Below are positions 35,317 to 45,790 of a stretch of 64,000 nucleotides of DNA, one piece after another; position 1 is the first letter of the stretch, and every line of letters starts with the position of its first letter. The stretch comes from Oceanobacillus neutriphilus (GTDB lineage Bacteria; Bacillota; Bacilli; Bacillales; Amphibacillaceae), in assembly GCF_014645515.1 (NCBI RefSeq), contig NZ_BMLW01000002.1:372001-436000 (forward strand), read 5' to 3'. The notes under the pieces were generated by a model, which saw nothing but the letters and a program-made list of their open reading frames with translations, did no database searches and had not been told where the DNA came from. Made by a program: the position numbers and the translations under genes.

Positions 35317-35355
35317 TATTGTATACCCTTTGTCAATCATTATGGAGGTGGCTTT

Positions 35356-35979
35356 ATGGCACCAAAAGTTAGCGAAGAATATAAAAAAGAAAGAAAAAGA
35401 GAATTGATAGAAGTAGCCAAGAAGGTGTTTATCGAGAAAGGATTTGTTCACACATCTATGCAAGATATTATGGACAAGGCTGGAATATCCAGAGGTGCAT
35501 TCTATAGTTATTTCGATAATATTGATCACGTTTTTATCGAAGTCTTAAAATATGATGACCAAAAAGACATTCAATATTTTGTGTCATCTGATGAAGGTCC
35601 AATATGGCCACAATTAAAAAAATGGGTTGAAGAACAGCAATTTTATATTGAGGCAATTGAGCAAACACTGCTCTATGCAAAGGCAGAATTCTTTTTATCA
35701 TCTAATTACGCAAATAATAAAGATAATTTCCCTTACATTTCTGAACGCTATAAGCGAACTACTGAAGCTATAGAAGAAGTATTGAATGAAGGTATGCTTA
35801 AAGGAGAATTTAGACCTCAACAATCTACTCGTTCTATAGCACGGTATCTCCTATCATTTATAAACGGTTTAATGTTGGACACATTTCAATTGGGACATGA
35901 ACAAACAAAAGTAAAGAATCAATTATCCGTCTTACTTTTTTCTTTAGAAAAATTAATTAATCCAAAATCTGCACTATAA
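35356..35979 (+). CDS. TetR/AcrR-family regulator of an efflux operon
   Basis: 207 residues. HTH: KRELIEVAKKVFIEKGFVHT then SMQDIMDKAGISRGAFYSYF. The C-terminal domain has WPQLKKWVEEQQFYIEAIEQ and ends LLFSLEKLINP, similar to regulators paired with multidrug pumps. ATG 35356 follows TATGGAGGTGG. It heads an operon with a GNAT and a DHA2 pump (gaps of 12 and 36 bases) and probably represses it through the repeat at 35261-35316. Confidence 0.9.
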   Translation: MAPKVSEEYKKERKRELIEVAKKVFIEKGFVHTSMQDIMDKAGISRGAFYSYFDNIDHVFIEVLKYDDQKDIQYFVSSDEGPIWPQLKKWVEEQQFYIEAIEQTLLYAKAEFFLSSNYANNKDNFPYISERYKRTTEAIEEVLNEGMLKGEFRPQQSTRSIARYLLSFINGLMLDTFQLGHEQTKVKNQLSVLLFSLEKLINPKSAL

Positions 35980-35991
35980 GGAGTGATCACT

Positions 35992-36543
35992 ATGTTGTTT
36001 GAATCATCAAGAGTGAGATTAAGAAAGATGACAAAGGAAGATACAGAACTTTATCACAAGTGGAGAAACGATATGGAAGTTATGCATTCCACCAACTCAT
36101 CTTTAGATGTTTATCCAATGGAAGCAACTAAAGAATTTGTAGATCATGTTATTTTGGGATCTCATTCAGCCAAATGCTATATTATGGTTGAAAAAGGAGA
36201 TGAAATACCAATTGGCATTGTATCATTAATCAACATTGATTATAAAAATAGAAATGCTGAATGTATTATTGATATCGGGGAAAAGGAATATTGGGGAAAA
36301 GGCTATGGTTCAGAGGGTTTGAAATTACTGTTGGATTATGTTTTTTACGAAATGAACCTCCATCGAGTTTCCCTTAAAGTATTTTCATTTAATGATAGAG
36401 CTATTCGTTTGTACACTAAAATCGGTTTTCAGGAGGAAGGAAATAGTAGACAAAGTCTATTTAGAAATGGTGAATGGCATGACATCATTCATATGGGGCT
36501 TTTGCAAAATGAATACCTTGAAAAGCAAGTAAGAAATATATAA
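35992..36543 (+). CDS. GNAT-family N-acetyltransferase (RimJ/SpeG-like)
   Basis: 183 residues. Starts ESSRVRLRKMTKEDTELYHK; the CoA loop is IDIGEKEYWGKGYGSEGLKL and the end HRVSLKVFSFNDRAIRLYTK with IGFQEEG. AAGGAG lies 8 bases before ATG 35992. Middle gene of the TetR-GNAT-MFS operon, perhaps modifying an antibiotic or polyamine. Confidence 0.9.
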   Translation: MLFESSRVRLRKMTKEDTELYHKWRNDMEVMHSTNSSLDVYPMEATKEFVDHVILGSHSAKCYIMVEKGDEIPIGIVSLINIDYKNRNAECIIDIGEKEYWGKGYGSEGLKLLLDYVFYEMNLHRVSLKVFSFNDRAIRLYTKIGFQEEGNSRQSLFRNGEWHDIIHMGLLQNEYLEKQVRNI

Positions 36544-36579
36544 ATATGATTATTTTTATCCTTTGTAAGGTGGGGTTAT

Positions 36580-38001
36580 ATGGAAGTACAAAGAAATGAA
36601 AAGCAATTTAGTGTGATTCCTATTATGATATCTTTGTTGCTGGCGGGATTTATAGGTTTATTTTTCGAAACAGCCTTAAATATGGCTTTTAGTGATTTAA
36701 TGCAGGTGTTTCAAATAAATGCATCTACCGTTCAGTGGTTAACAACGGGCTACCTTTTAACCATTGGCGTTTTAGTACCTATTTCGGCACTTCTAATCCA
36801 ATGGTTTTCAACAAGAAAGCTATTTATAACTTCAGTAGTATTTTCTATTTTAGGTTCAATAAGTGCTGCAATTGCTCCAAATTTTAGTTTGTTATTAATA
36901 GGGAGAATGCTTCAAGCTATTGGTACAGGAATACTCCTTCCATTAATGTATAATGTTGTTTTAGTAATTATTCCTCCCAAAAAGAGGGGGACGGCTATGG
37001 GGTTAATAGGATTAGTAATGATGACATCCCTTGCACTTGGTCCTGCAATTTCTGGGCTGGTGGTTGAAACCCTAAGTTATCATTGGTTATTTTGGTTAGC
37101 AATTCCCTTCTATGTAATTGCCCTGTTGTGTAGTGTGTTCTATATGCAAAATGTTTCTACAATAACCAAGCCAAAAATCGATTTATTGTCTATTCTTCTA
37201 TCTACAGTTGGGTTTGGGGGAATAGTATATGGTTTTAGTGGTGTAGGGCAAACAGAAGGTACATCAATTGCCATAGTGACTATAATCATTGGTATTTTAT
37301 CATTATTACTATTCTCTATTAGACAGTTCTCTATTAAATCCCCTATTGTCAATTTGAAGGCTTTCAAACAGCCGATGTTTGCATTAGGTACTCTGACTGT
37401 GGTAATTAATATGATTATTATTTTAACAGCTAATCTTCTTCTACCTATTTATCTTCAAGACGGTATGGGCTACACCGCTTTGGTGGCAGGGCTAATTTTA
37501 CTTCCTGGTGGAATCTTGAATGGGATTATGTCACCTATCACTGGTCGATTATTTGATCGATTTGGTCCAAGATGGTTAGTGATTTCTGGTTTTTTCATAG
37601 CCTTTGTTGTACTTTGGATTTTCTCCAATGTTGAATCGAGCACATCTGTTGAAGTAATAATCACACAGTATATGTGTTTGATGCTTGGAACCTCAATGGT
37701 TATGATGCCAGTGCAAACTAATGGATTAAATCAATTGGATACAGAGCTATATCCACATGGTTCTGCAATAATAAATACAATGCAGCAAGTGGCAGGTGCC
37801 ATTGGAACGGCTACAGCTGCAACAATGATGACAATGGGACAACAAAATTATTTATCTGGCATCACCGACCCGACAACACCTGAAAATATAGTGGTTTCTC
37901 TCACATCAGGAGTACAAAATGCTTTTATTTTTGCAATGGTGGTGTCGATTATTGGATTAGTTTTAGCATTCTTTATCAAACGTGTAAAAGTTGAGGACTG
38001 A
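36580..38001 (+). CDS. DHA2-family multidrug MFS transporter (LmrB/EmrB-like)
   Basis: 473 residues, 14 predicted helices. ASTVQWLTTGYLLTIGVLVP (motif D1 context), IGRMLQAIGTGILLPLMYNV (motif B) and LGPAISGLVVETLSYHWLFW (motif C) are the hallmarks of 14-TMS drug:H+ antiporters. The C-terminal GSAIINTMQQVAGAIGTATA is characteristic. Last gene in the operon; a strong terminator follows at once. Confidence 0.92.
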   Translation: MEVQRNEKQFSVIPIMISLLLAGFIGLFFETALNMAFSDLMQVFQINASTVQWLTTGYLLTIGVLVPISALLIQWFSTRKLFITSVVFSILGSISAAIAPNFSLLLIGRMLQAIGTGILLPLMYNVVLVIIPPKKRGTAMGLIGLVMMTSLALGPAISGLVVETLSYHWLFWLAIPFYVIALLCSVFYMQNVSTITKPKIDLLSILLSTVGFGGIVYGFSGVGQTEGTSIAIVTIIIGILSLLLFSIRQFSIKSPIVNLKAFKQPMFALGTLTVVINMIIILTANLLLPIYLQDGMGYTALVAGLILLPGGILNGIMSPITGRLFDRFGPRWLVISGFFIAFVVLWIFSNVESSTSVEVIITQYMCLMLGTSMVMMPVQTNGLNQLDTELYPHGSAIINTMQQVAGAIGTATAATMMTMGQQNYLSGITDPTTPENIVVSLTSGVQNAFIFAMVVSIIGLVLAFFIKRVKVED

Positions 38002-38004
38002 ACA

Positions 38005-38047
38005 CAAAAACAGCATTACTCTAATCAAGAAGTAATGCTGTTTTTGT
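38005..38047 (+). terminator. Terminator of the efflux operon
   Basis: AAAAACAGCATTACT pairs with AGTAATGCTGTTTTT, ideal stem plus T-run, six bases after the MFS stop. Confidence 0.9.
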
Positions 38048-38086
38048 TTATTGTCTTAAAATATGTTGCAAAAGGAAAATGAAATA

Positions 38087-39157
38087 ATGACATCTAATAT
38101 GCTTAACCTACCAAATTTTAAAATTATTGATATGGATGAGAGTGAATTTGATTATAGATTCTTAGTTGAGACCATTTTACCGCCTCCCTCCTACTGCCCA
38201 AAATGTGGTACTGTTGCAAACTTATATAAGCACGGTAAAAAGAAGCAGTTATTTTTCGACCTACCAATGCACGCTAAACGTGTTGGAATTTATATAAAAC
38301 GACAGCGTTATAAATGTCGAGAGTGCAATGAAACGTTTTTTGAAACTTTGTCTGATATGGATGTCAATCGTTCTGTTACTAATAGACTTATAGATTGGAT
38401 TCAAGAAGCCAGTCTTGAAAAGAAATTCACCAGTATTGCAGACGATATAGGCATTGATGAAAAGACTGTACGAAACATCTTTAATGACTACGTTGCAGAA
38501 CTTGAAGCACAAACAGATTTCAGAACTCCTAACTGGCTTGGTATTGATGAAGTCCATCTGCTAAAGAACTATCGTTGTGTCATCACAGATGTAGAAAACA
38601 AGTCGGTAATTGGCATTTTACGAAAACGTAATAAAGATATCGTTATCAGTTACCTGTTAAAACTTCAAAACATTGATAAAATCGAACTTGTTGCAATGGA
38701 TATGTGGAACCCTTATAAAAGTGCTGTTTATACAGTGATACCACATGCCAAAATCGTAATTAACAAGTTTCATGTTGTAAAATTAGCTAATGAAGCCTTA
38801 GAGAAAATCCGAAAAGCTAACCGTCAAAATGTCTCAGCCAAAGAACGCAGACAACTTATGAGAGATCGTTATGTGCTTCCTACAAGACGAAAAGACCATA
38901 ACGACTTCGATGATCAAATAAAGTTGCAAGTATGGACTGATAAGTTCCCATTACTTGGTCAAGCATACGAACTTAAAGAGCATTTCTTTGACATCTATGA
39001 AGCTGAATCAATTGATGAAGCCTATAAACTGTACCAAAAATTTGCTGCATCAGATTTTGAACGGGATTTTTTCTTGATAACTTTTTCAACCCAAAGCCAA
39101 GTGCGGAAAGGAGTTATGCGTGTTTCTTTACTCCGAAACTTGAGTTATATACTATAA
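38087..39157 (+). mobile_element. ISL3-family transposase, C-terminally truncated
   Basis: About 356 residues. The zinc-ribbon start PPSYCPKCGTVANLYKHGKK and RYKCRECNETFFETL lead to the HTH SIADDIGIDEKTVRNIF and the DDE domain GIDEVHLLKNYRCVITDV (first Asp) and ELVAMDMWNPYKSAV (second Asp), then KIVINKFHVVKLANEAL. The catalytic Glu region and last 60-70 residues, normally with PMESLNNKLK, are missing. The frame ends in unrelated sequence just before the conjugation module, so it is inactive. ATG 38087 follows AAAGGA. Confidence 0.85.
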
Positions 39158-39211
39158 ATTTTATAATGATTTCTCAAGTCATAAATATCATATTTTCTTA
39201 TTTCTTTTGAT

Positions 39212-40123
39212 TTATTGAACGATCATCCAGTTCATATCTTTCTCTAAAGTGAGTACATATTGTGAAATTTGCTCTCCCTTCGTCGTTTCATCCAGATACT
39301 TCACAGATACCCAGACTTGTATCTGGTGTCCTGATTTTTGGAATACTGGATTGATTAGTTCTGAAAATATATAGTTTTTCCTAATCGGTGGTAAGGCATT
39401 ATCTTTCACATAATAAGCAAGTTCTTTATCAGTGGCGGTCGGATAAAACGTAAAGAATGTTTCCAAAAACTCTGTTACTTCATGTACAGTATCGGAATTA
39501 ACTGTCCCATTACTTTCGGGCTGTTTTGGTTCATAATCAGATTTTTTCGGTAAGCTCCACAAGGTAGGGTTTTGAGTAATTACCAAGTTTCCTAACTTAT
39601 CTTGATGAAGTAGAATACGATAGGTAGAGCGTACCCATTGGCTACTTTTATCCTCTGAAATTTTTTGTTCTACCGAATAAACAACAGCATAGGTATCCTC
39701 GTTTTCCTGCGATACTGACCAAATGTTTATATTACCTACACTAGAACTGGTAGGAATATCGTTCCTTACGGTATCTACATTTAAAGCTTGCAGTTCTTCT
39801 GTCAGATAATCAGTAAGTTTTTCTGTTCGTTCTTCCAATGATTCGGCTTCATTTTCCCACGTGTAATAGTCTTTCACAAAGTTTCTTGTAAAGCTTTCAA
39901 TCGCAGTTGTATCTACCATATGGTTCTGCACAATTTCTCTTTCATGAATGGTATGTTGATCAATGGAGGTAAAGTTTTTATAGATTCCAAACGCTAGACT
40001 ACTGATTAATAGAATCCATAAAAAAAGATCGGACTTTTTACGCTTTCCAACCGTTTTCACTTTTACCTTTTTCGATTTCTTTGGCTTTTCCTGTTTTTCT
40101 TTTTTACTAAAAGGGAGGTACAT
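39212..40123 (-). CDS. TcpC-like conjugation protein (Tn916 orf13)
   Basis: Bitopic protein of the mating machinery, 303 residues. A basic cytoplasmic start (KEKQEKPKKSKKVKVKTVGK) and one helix (FLWILLISSLAFGIYKNFTS) are followed by two NTF2-like outside domains, ending YVLTLEKDMNWMIVQ. TcpC of pCW3 and Orf13 of Tn916 are essential channel components. Last gene of the conjugation block, 15 bases after orf14. Confidence 0.9.
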   Translation of the reverse strand: MYLPFSKKEKQEKPKKSKKVKVKTVGKRKKSDLFLWILLISSLAFGIYKNFTSIDQHTIHEREIVQNHMVDTTAIESFTRNFVKDYYTWENEAESLEERTEKLTDYLTEELQALNVDTVRNDIPTSSSVGNINIWSVSQENEDTYAVVYSVEQKISEDKSSQWVRSTYRILLHQDKLGNLVITQNPTLWSLPKKSDYEPKQPESNGTVNSDTVHEVTEFLETFFTFYPTATDKELAYYVKDNALPPIRKNYIFSELINPVFQKSGHQIQVWVSVKYLDETTKGEQISQYVLTLEKDMNWMIVQ

Positions 40124-40138
40124 GCTATCCCATCCTTT

Positions 40139-41158
40139 CTATTGTTTAATACGTCCAGATCCAATCAGGTGCTTTTGCCAGTAAGAAGAAGTTAAATCTG
40201 CATAACCAATCGGATCTCCAGCATTATACATCTGATTATTTCCAAGGTAGATTCCTACATGGGTGACATAGGTTCCTGCATTATATGTGGAATGAAAAAA
40301 CACTAAATCCCCAGGCTTTGCTTCCGATAAAGGTATCGACTCGGTTGCGTCATACTGTTGCTGTGCTGTTCGAGGCAAGTTAATCCCTGCTTTTTGATAA
40401 CTCCATTGTGTCAATCCACTACAATCGAATGAAGTCTTTGGATTATCACCACCAAAGACATAAGGGAACCCTTCATACTTTAAAGCTTCATTCATTACGA
40501 TCTGAACTAATTCATCATCAAATTGCGGTGAGATAAAATATTGACTAACTAAATCGACATAAAACATATTGCCATAACGGTAACGCCAACCACCGTTTTT
40601 CTTTACAGCTATCGGATTCGAGTAAGTGACTTTGCTGCCACCTGAACGTTCCTTCGCAAAGTTTTCTGCAAGTTCAAAGTTGTACTGGGAACCTCTTTTC
40701 GCGACATAATCAATAAAAGCACCGCCATAGTTGTAGGCTTGAATAGCTGTATTGCCATCAACATCACTTCTTTCTGCAGAATGTAATAAATCTGAAAAGT
40801 ATTTAGTTCCTTGTTGAATTGAAGCTTCGGTATCTAAAGTATTGGGTGGAAGTCCCAACGATTCACTACTCTGCATCACATCTTTTAATTTTCCACCACT
40901 CTCTACTTGGATAATGGCTAGTAAGGTAGAGACATACTCACTAATTCCATATTCTTGTGCATATTTTTCTACCATTGGCTGATGTTTTAACACATCTTTG
41001 GAGACCGATACATCATCTATATCATGGATGAAATCCCCGCTATCAGATGAATGTTCTTCATTTGATATAAAAATAGCTACAAATGCTAATAGCCCTAAAA
41101 AAGCAAGAAAACCTAATCCCCCAGCAATTAACATGACCTTTAATTTCATGACTTTCAT
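40139..41158 (-). CDS. Bifunctional peptidoglycan hydrolase (Tn916 orf14)
   Basis: 339 residues. One N-terminal helix; then a lysozyme/SLT-like domain with catalytic Glu in STLLAIIQVESGGKL and IQAYNYGGAFIDYV. The C-terminal NlpC/P60 domain has Cys in TSFDCSGLTQWSYQKAG and His in THVGIYLGNNQMYNAG. It opens the cell wall locally for the mating channel. GGAGG precedes the ATG, which overlaps the orf15 stop by one base. Confidence 0.95.
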   Translation of the reverse strand: MKVMKLKVMLIAGGLGFLAFLGLLAFVAIFISNEEHSSDSGDFIHDIDDVSVSKDVLKHQPMVEKYAQEYGISEYVSTLLAIIQVESGGKLKDVMQSSESLGLPPNTLDTEASIQQGTKYFSDLLHSAERSDVDGNTAIQAYNYGGAFIDYVAKRGSQYNFELAENFAKERSGGSKVTYSNPIAVKKNGGWRYRYGNMFYVDLVSQYFISPQFDDELVQIVMNEALKYEGFPYVFGGDNPKTSFDCSGLTQWSYQKAGINLPRTAQQQYDATESIPLSEAKPGDLVFFHSTYNAGTYVTHVGIYLGNNQMYNAGDPIGYADLTSSYWQKHLIGSGRIKQ

Positions 41159-43332
41159 CAGCGTTTCCTCCTAGTTGCATGGATTGGACGCTTAGTGATT
41201 TGTTTCTGGTTTGTACGTTTCAACGGTTTAGAGGGACGCTTGATGATTGTCCGACTATTTTTTGGTCGGGAAAGTTCTTCATTGGGAGATCGGTTTTCTT
41301 TTTTAACAGGTTGTTTGGGATTATCAGTAAAATGCTCTTTTCTGTCTGGACTCGATAACTGTCGTTGTAATTTGAATTTCTTCATATGCTCGCTTTTTGC
41401 GACAGGTCTTGTCTTTTCTTTTTGTTGAACAGTTGGGTTCTTTAATCTATTTTGATGTGCAGATTCATTGATATCATGCGTGACTGGTCGTTCATAACTA
41501 GCAGTCTTTCGAAAAGGGGTACGTTTTTTATCCAATGCTTGTCGCCTATCTGCAATCGTTTGACGATGTTTTGCTTGACGGTCTGCATGTGTTTTTTGTC
41601 TCTTTTCCTTTGCTTGCTTCATGCCTTCTTTAAAATCACGGGCTGGTTTTGTAAGCTGTTCTTTTCCTTGCATCACCGCATATTGAGCAGTAGTAGGTAA
41701 ATCATGTAGTTGTTCTTTACGATGATCTATATTTGCACGGAATCGACTTTTCGCACCAAGCACTTTTCCTGTGACTTGACCTACTTTCTGACTTAAAGAT
41801 GATGATTTCGTACGGTCAGTTGGCTGTTCTTTGTTATTTTTGGTAGTCGATGTTAACCGTTGTAATGGGCGTAGGGGAGAGAACGAACCTTTTGTTTGCT
41901 TTGACTTTCCAACCATTGCCCCGACCGTTGCTCCAGCAGTTGCCCCTGCAAGGGTGCGTCCGATTGTTCGCTGTAATCGACGACTACCTCGATTGAACAT
42001 TCGATAAGGACGACGCATGACTTGACGTCCGACTTGTTGCGAATCATTACTTTGCAGTTTAAACATGCTCATAATGTCACCGAGTTTCATGTAAATCCCT
42101 GCAAACGTCACGATCTGCAAAAAGGCAATCAAGAAAAATGGAAAACTTGTTGTTAAACTGTAAAGCATGGATGAAATACTAAAAGCAACTGTAATAATGA
42201 GCGTGATACCAGCTCGAAGCATAATTACATTAAACAATTTCATAATCGCCTGTTTTCCCATGTTTTCAAAGGTGGGTATCATGGAAAGTAGAAAACTAAT
42301 TGGTAAAAACATCGCATAGATAATAAACAAAATTTGCGAGAAAATCATAATTCCCGATAGTAGAAACACGAAAATAGAGATACCGATATTAAACAGAAAT
42401 AAAAAGAAGACCATTCCTAAACGTGTGGTGGTCTTCGTAATGGTTAAGTTTTTATTGTCGTGATCTTCAATTTCTGCTTTGACAGCATCTTCACGATCTT
42501 TCCCGTTATTCGTATCAGGATTGATAGAAACTAAGTTTTCAACACGTTCTTCGCCAATCGTTTCTTTATCCGAATCATCAAATTGTAATAATATCCAAGG
42601 CTGTTCCACTTGAATAGAAAAGAGGTTATTCCGTATCATATCGACACTATCTTTTCCTTGGCTACTCGAATTCGGCATCAGGATTTTAGTACCTAAATCT
42701 AAACTTGCTTGACTAATATCTGCTGAAAAGTCATTAATTTTAGCGATATACGTTGGGGCATAGGCAATAAAGGAGGCCGACAAAATAAAAACGACTAAAA
42801 AGTTTAGGATCGCTCGAATCGCTTTCGTCGTTTCCCGTTTTATTAATCCTGTATAAGCCACATAAATTCCAATCACTAAAATGAAAAGAAGCAAGAAACC
42901 CACATAAAATCCCGAACTGCTGAAACCACTTGCCGTAATCCCGGCTAATGTTTGCATGTTTTTTCCGATAGCGTCTGCCGTTTGTGAAATGAAATCGAGT
43001 GAATAAGCCTGTTGGATTAAATAGCCTGTCGCATTAGATAGATACAAGCTTATAATCCAGATAAAATTCGTGATTGTGTATAGGCCATACATCACTTGTT
43101 TTCCGATACCATCATTCCAATTCCATGGCAGCCAATCCCAACCTGTGTCTACATAAAAATCGAGTTGGTAATGATCAAGCGGATATTTAGAATACAGATT
43201 ATCTTCTGACACCGTATCATCAACTAAGCCAGCTGCTTGAGCTAATGTTCCAAGTAAAAGAAGACATAGAAAAACGGCAGTACCAATAAGTACCACCGTC
43301 AAGACAATCTTTTTCAGTTTTTGTTTATTCAA
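41158..43332 (-). CDS. VirB6/TcpH-like membrane channel protein (Tn916 orf15)
   Basis: 724 residues from the TTG at 43332 (AAAGGTGG 7 bases upstream, inside the end of orf16). One helix near the start, then seven or so helices between about residues 60 and 430 (TGLIKRETTKAIRAILNFLV; FLFLFNIGISIFVFLLSGIM), and a very basic Arg/Lys/Gln-rich cytoplasmic tail of 250 residues. TcpH interacts with the peptidoglycan hydrolase and forms the channel. GTG 43344 is the alternative start. Confidence 0.9.
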   Translation of the reverse strand: MNKQKLKKIVLTVVLIGTAVFLCLLLLGTLAQAAGLVDDTVSEDNLYSKYPLDHYQLDFYVDTGWDWLPWNWNDGIGKQVMYGLYTITNFIWIISLYLSNATGYLIQQAYSLDFISQTADAIGKNMQTLAGITASGFSSSGFYVGFLLLFILVIGIYVAYTGLIKRETTKAIRAILNFLVVFILSASFIAYAPTYIAKINDFSADISQASLDLGTKILMPNSSSQGKDSVDMIRNNLFSIQVEQPWILLQFDDSDKETIGEERVENLVSINPDTNNGKDREDAVKAEIEDHDNKNLTITKTTTRLGMVFFLFLFNIGISIFVFLLSGIMIFSQILFIIYAMFLPISFLLSMIPTFENMGKQAIMKLFNVIMLRAGITLIITVAFSISSMLYSLTTSFPFFLIAFLQIVTFAGIYMKLGDIMSMFKLQSNDSQQVGRQVMRRPYRMFNRGSRRLQRTIGRTLAGATAGATVGAMVGKSKQTKGSFSPLRPLQRLTSTTKNNKEQPTDRTKSSSLSQKVGQVTGKVLGAKSRFRANIDHRKEQLHDLPTTAQYAVMQGKEQLTKPARDFKEGMKQAKEKRQKTHADRQAKHRQTIADRRQALDKKRTPFRKTASYERPVTHDINESAHQNRLKNPTVQQKEKTRPVAKSEHMKKFKLQRQLSSPDRKEHFTDNPKQPVKKENRSPNEELSRPKNSRTIIKRPSKPLKRTNQKQITKRPIHATRRKR

Positions 43333-43333
43333 A

Positions 43334-45790
43334 TTAATCGCCACCTTTCTTCTCCTGTGTCGGTGGACGCGTGTCAAAAGCATGGAATAATTCTTCAAAG
43401 ACAGGATGGACTTGAATAATTCCCACACGCCCATATAAGTCTTGAATTAAACATTGGCCGTTTTCCAGTTCCCGTAATCGCCTTTGATTCGATTCATCTT
43501 CCGCATCCACACCAAAGAATTGAAGGGTTTTCTTTATTTCTGTCATATCCCTGGAACGGAAAGCAAACTTGACGCCGATGTTATTTTTTAATTTTTCATC
43601 GGTTAAATCGTCGGCATTCTGGGTAACAAAGTAGACACCAGCATTCATTGCACGCCCTGCACGAACTAATTTATTTGAAAGTGTTTTTCCTTGTGCAACT
43701 TGTAGAAAGCTCCAAGCTTCGTCCAAATCAACAATTTTAAAAATGCTACGATCGGAATGTATAAAGTCTAACGCAAAAGTAGAAATGACAATCAGCATGG
43801 CGACACTTAATAATTCCATCGTCGTATATTCCTCAAAACTTGTTTCTGCGTCTGGTAACACTAAATCTGCCACTTGAATGATATTCAACTGTTTTTCTAA
43901 ACTAATCGAATTTTCCACAGTACCATCCGAAAAGAGAAGGTGGGCAAAGTCATAGTCGGTAAAACTTTCGATATGGTCAGCAATTGGATCAGCTAATGGA
44001 TTAGGATCACTTCTAAGTTCATGAATCACAAGAAGCAAACCACGTTCTTCCTGTTGACCAACAGCTCGAATCGCTCGTCGTAATACAGGGAATTTATCTC
44101 CATCCCGACTGGATATACCTGTGAGGAAAGTAAGAATATCAATCGCAAGACTTTCCGAGTCCTTTTTCTTTTTCATAATGACAAAAGGATCAAGTAATCC
44201 TTTGTTGGTATCGTCACTTGTTAAATTAACAATATTTATTTCGTGAGCAATTTCAGGTAACGTTTCTTTCCATTTCCCTCGTTCCGCCTTTGGATCAACA
44301 ATGAGGGCTTGACCACCAAAGAGAACCGCATAATAGACAAGTAGATTATTGGAAAAAGATTTACCTCCACCAAGTGAGCCTAAGAAAGCAGAAGCTAAGG
44401 CATTCGTGACCGAACCTTTGACGCCTTGACTAGCAAGGCTAGGGTTGAGATAGACATTTCTTCCCGTATCCAAGTTGTAGCCAAAATATATTCCTTCTGT
44501 TTCTCCTAGCATTTGTGTTGCACCAAACCCAAGGCCTGCCAAAAAGTCAGAGGTCACGTACTGGATATAATCATTCATATACCGCTTACTAGCAGGGATA
44601 AATTCACTGTGTAAACCGATTATATCTCCAAATGGACGAACAAGTTTTACATTCAAATCATCATAAAAATCTTTTACCTCATTACAACGCTGTTTAAGTT
44701 CGTCCAAGTTAGGAGCAGACACGCGAATCACGTAGCTTAACTTATACATCGATTCTTTACTTTGGTCGAGCACATCTTCTAATTCATTTACCTGTTCCAG
44801 CGCGTCGATGACATTGCTGCCAGTTTCATTATCGGATTCCCAGGCATGATTATCCAAGTCTTTAAGTTCCTTTTTCTTGTTCCGAACGGTAGATAATGCT
44901 TTTTTATTCGTTACAATTTCTACGTTCATGGAAGTATCAATTGGAAAATCAAATTGTTGTTGTTGATAATAAAAGATTTCATCTGACGGAAATTCAAGGT
45001 CACCGACAATGGAATTTATCGTAAAGTAGGCCACATACGTGGTTTGTTCTTCCTGTTCAATTTTTAAATAACGTTGATTTTCCTCAATTAAACAACGAGT
45101 CGGTTTAATCAGATCATAACGCTTCACTAAAGTTTTCTTTTTTAACTTCTTAAGAGGTAGGGCATAATCGTACTCGTCATAAGCTATTCCAGTTTGGCCG
45201 TGAAGATGTTCAATCAGATAGCCAAAGTCATTTTTATCTAGAGGGCGTACCTTAAAACGTCTCGAAATTTTGTTTTGCAATAAAGATTCCATTTTAGAGA
45301 AACGTCTAATTTCTTCATGAGGCATCGAGACAAAATCTCCCATCAGGTGATGGTTTACATCAAGGACAAATGAAGAAAGTGAATTTTTGATGTTTTTCCC
45401 CATTGATTTCATACTGACTTCTTCTTCATTCAACAACAGCTTAAAACCAATAAAGAAGCGGTAGTCGACTTGATGTTCGCCAATCATGGAGACAAGGGCT
45501 TCCGTTTGGTCATCAATACGTTCATAAGCAACCTCTTGTAATCGCCCTGTCACTAGCTCCTTGCTTTGTTCCTGTACCGAGCGGATACTGCTTGCGGTAC
45601 TGATCTGCAAAGCATGAATTTTACCGTCTTGATTTTGGGCAATCAATTGACGGAAATGGTCATGCACCTGTATTTTCTCATCCTCCGATAAAAAGGAATA
45701 ATTATATGGCAACAGCTCATAATACGCGAAACATTCGCCGTCATGATTGAAAACAAGATTATTTTCAAGGTATTTAATCGGATAACGCAT
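43334..45790 (-). CDS. VirB4/TcpF-like conjugation ATPase (Tn916 orf16)
   Basis: 818 residues. Powers assembly or substrate movement of the type IV-like machine. Walker A LGSLGGGKSFSNNLL near residue 460, Walker B FKIVDLDEAWSFL near 690, and the conserved GVYFVTQNADDLTDEKLKNN. ATG 45790 follows TTAGGAG, making a 17-base overlap with tcpE; the longer frame starts inside tcpE. Confidence 0.95.
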   Translation of the reverse strand: MRYPIKYLENNLVFNHDGECFAYYELLPYNYSFLSEDEKIQVHDHFRQLIAQNQDGKIHALQISTASSIRSVQEQSKELVTGRLQEVAYERIDDQTEALVSMIGEHQVDYRFFIGFKLLLNEEEVSMKSMGKNIKNSLSSFVLDVNHHLMGDFVSMPHEEIRRFSKMESLLQNKISRRFKVRPLDKNDFGYLIEHLHGQTGIAYDEYDYALPLKKLKKKTLVKRYDLIKPTRCLIEENQRYLKIEQEEQTTYVAYFTINSIVGDLEFPSDEIFYYQQQQFDFPIDTSMNVEIVTNKKALSTVRNKKKELKDLDNHAWESDNETGSNVIDALEQVNELEDVLDQSKESMYKLSYVIRVSAPNLDELKQRCNEVKDFYDDLNVKLVRPFGDIIGLHSEFIPASKRYMNDYIQYVTSDFLAGLGFGATQMLGETEGIYFGYNLDTGRNVYLNPSLASQGVKGSVTNALASAFLGSLGGGKSFSNNLLVYYAVLFGGQALIVDPKAERGKWKETLPEIAHEINIVNLTSDDTNKGLLDPFVIMKKKKDSESLAIDILTFLTGISSRDGDKFPVLRRAIRAVGQQEERGLLLVIHELRSDPNPLADPIADHIESFTDYDFAHLLFSDGTVENSISLEKQLNIIQVADLVLPDAETSFEEYTTMELLSVAMLIVISTFALDFIHSDRSIFKIVDLDEAWSFLQVAQGKTLSNKLVRAGRAMNAGVYFVTQNADDLTDEKLKNNIGVKFAFRSRDMTEIKKTLQFFGVDAEDESNQRRLRELENGQCLIQDLYGRVGIIQVHPVFEELFHAFDTRPPTQEKKGGD

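Noticed and set aside
39000-40000. tet(M) or other ribosomal-protection gene at the usual Tn916 place
   Set aside because: No GTPase motifs (GHVD, NKMD) are present anywhere in the cargo.
41195-41700. Two plus-strand frames within orf15
   Set aside because: Antisense of the Arg/Lys-rich tail of orf15, which naturally gives open frames.
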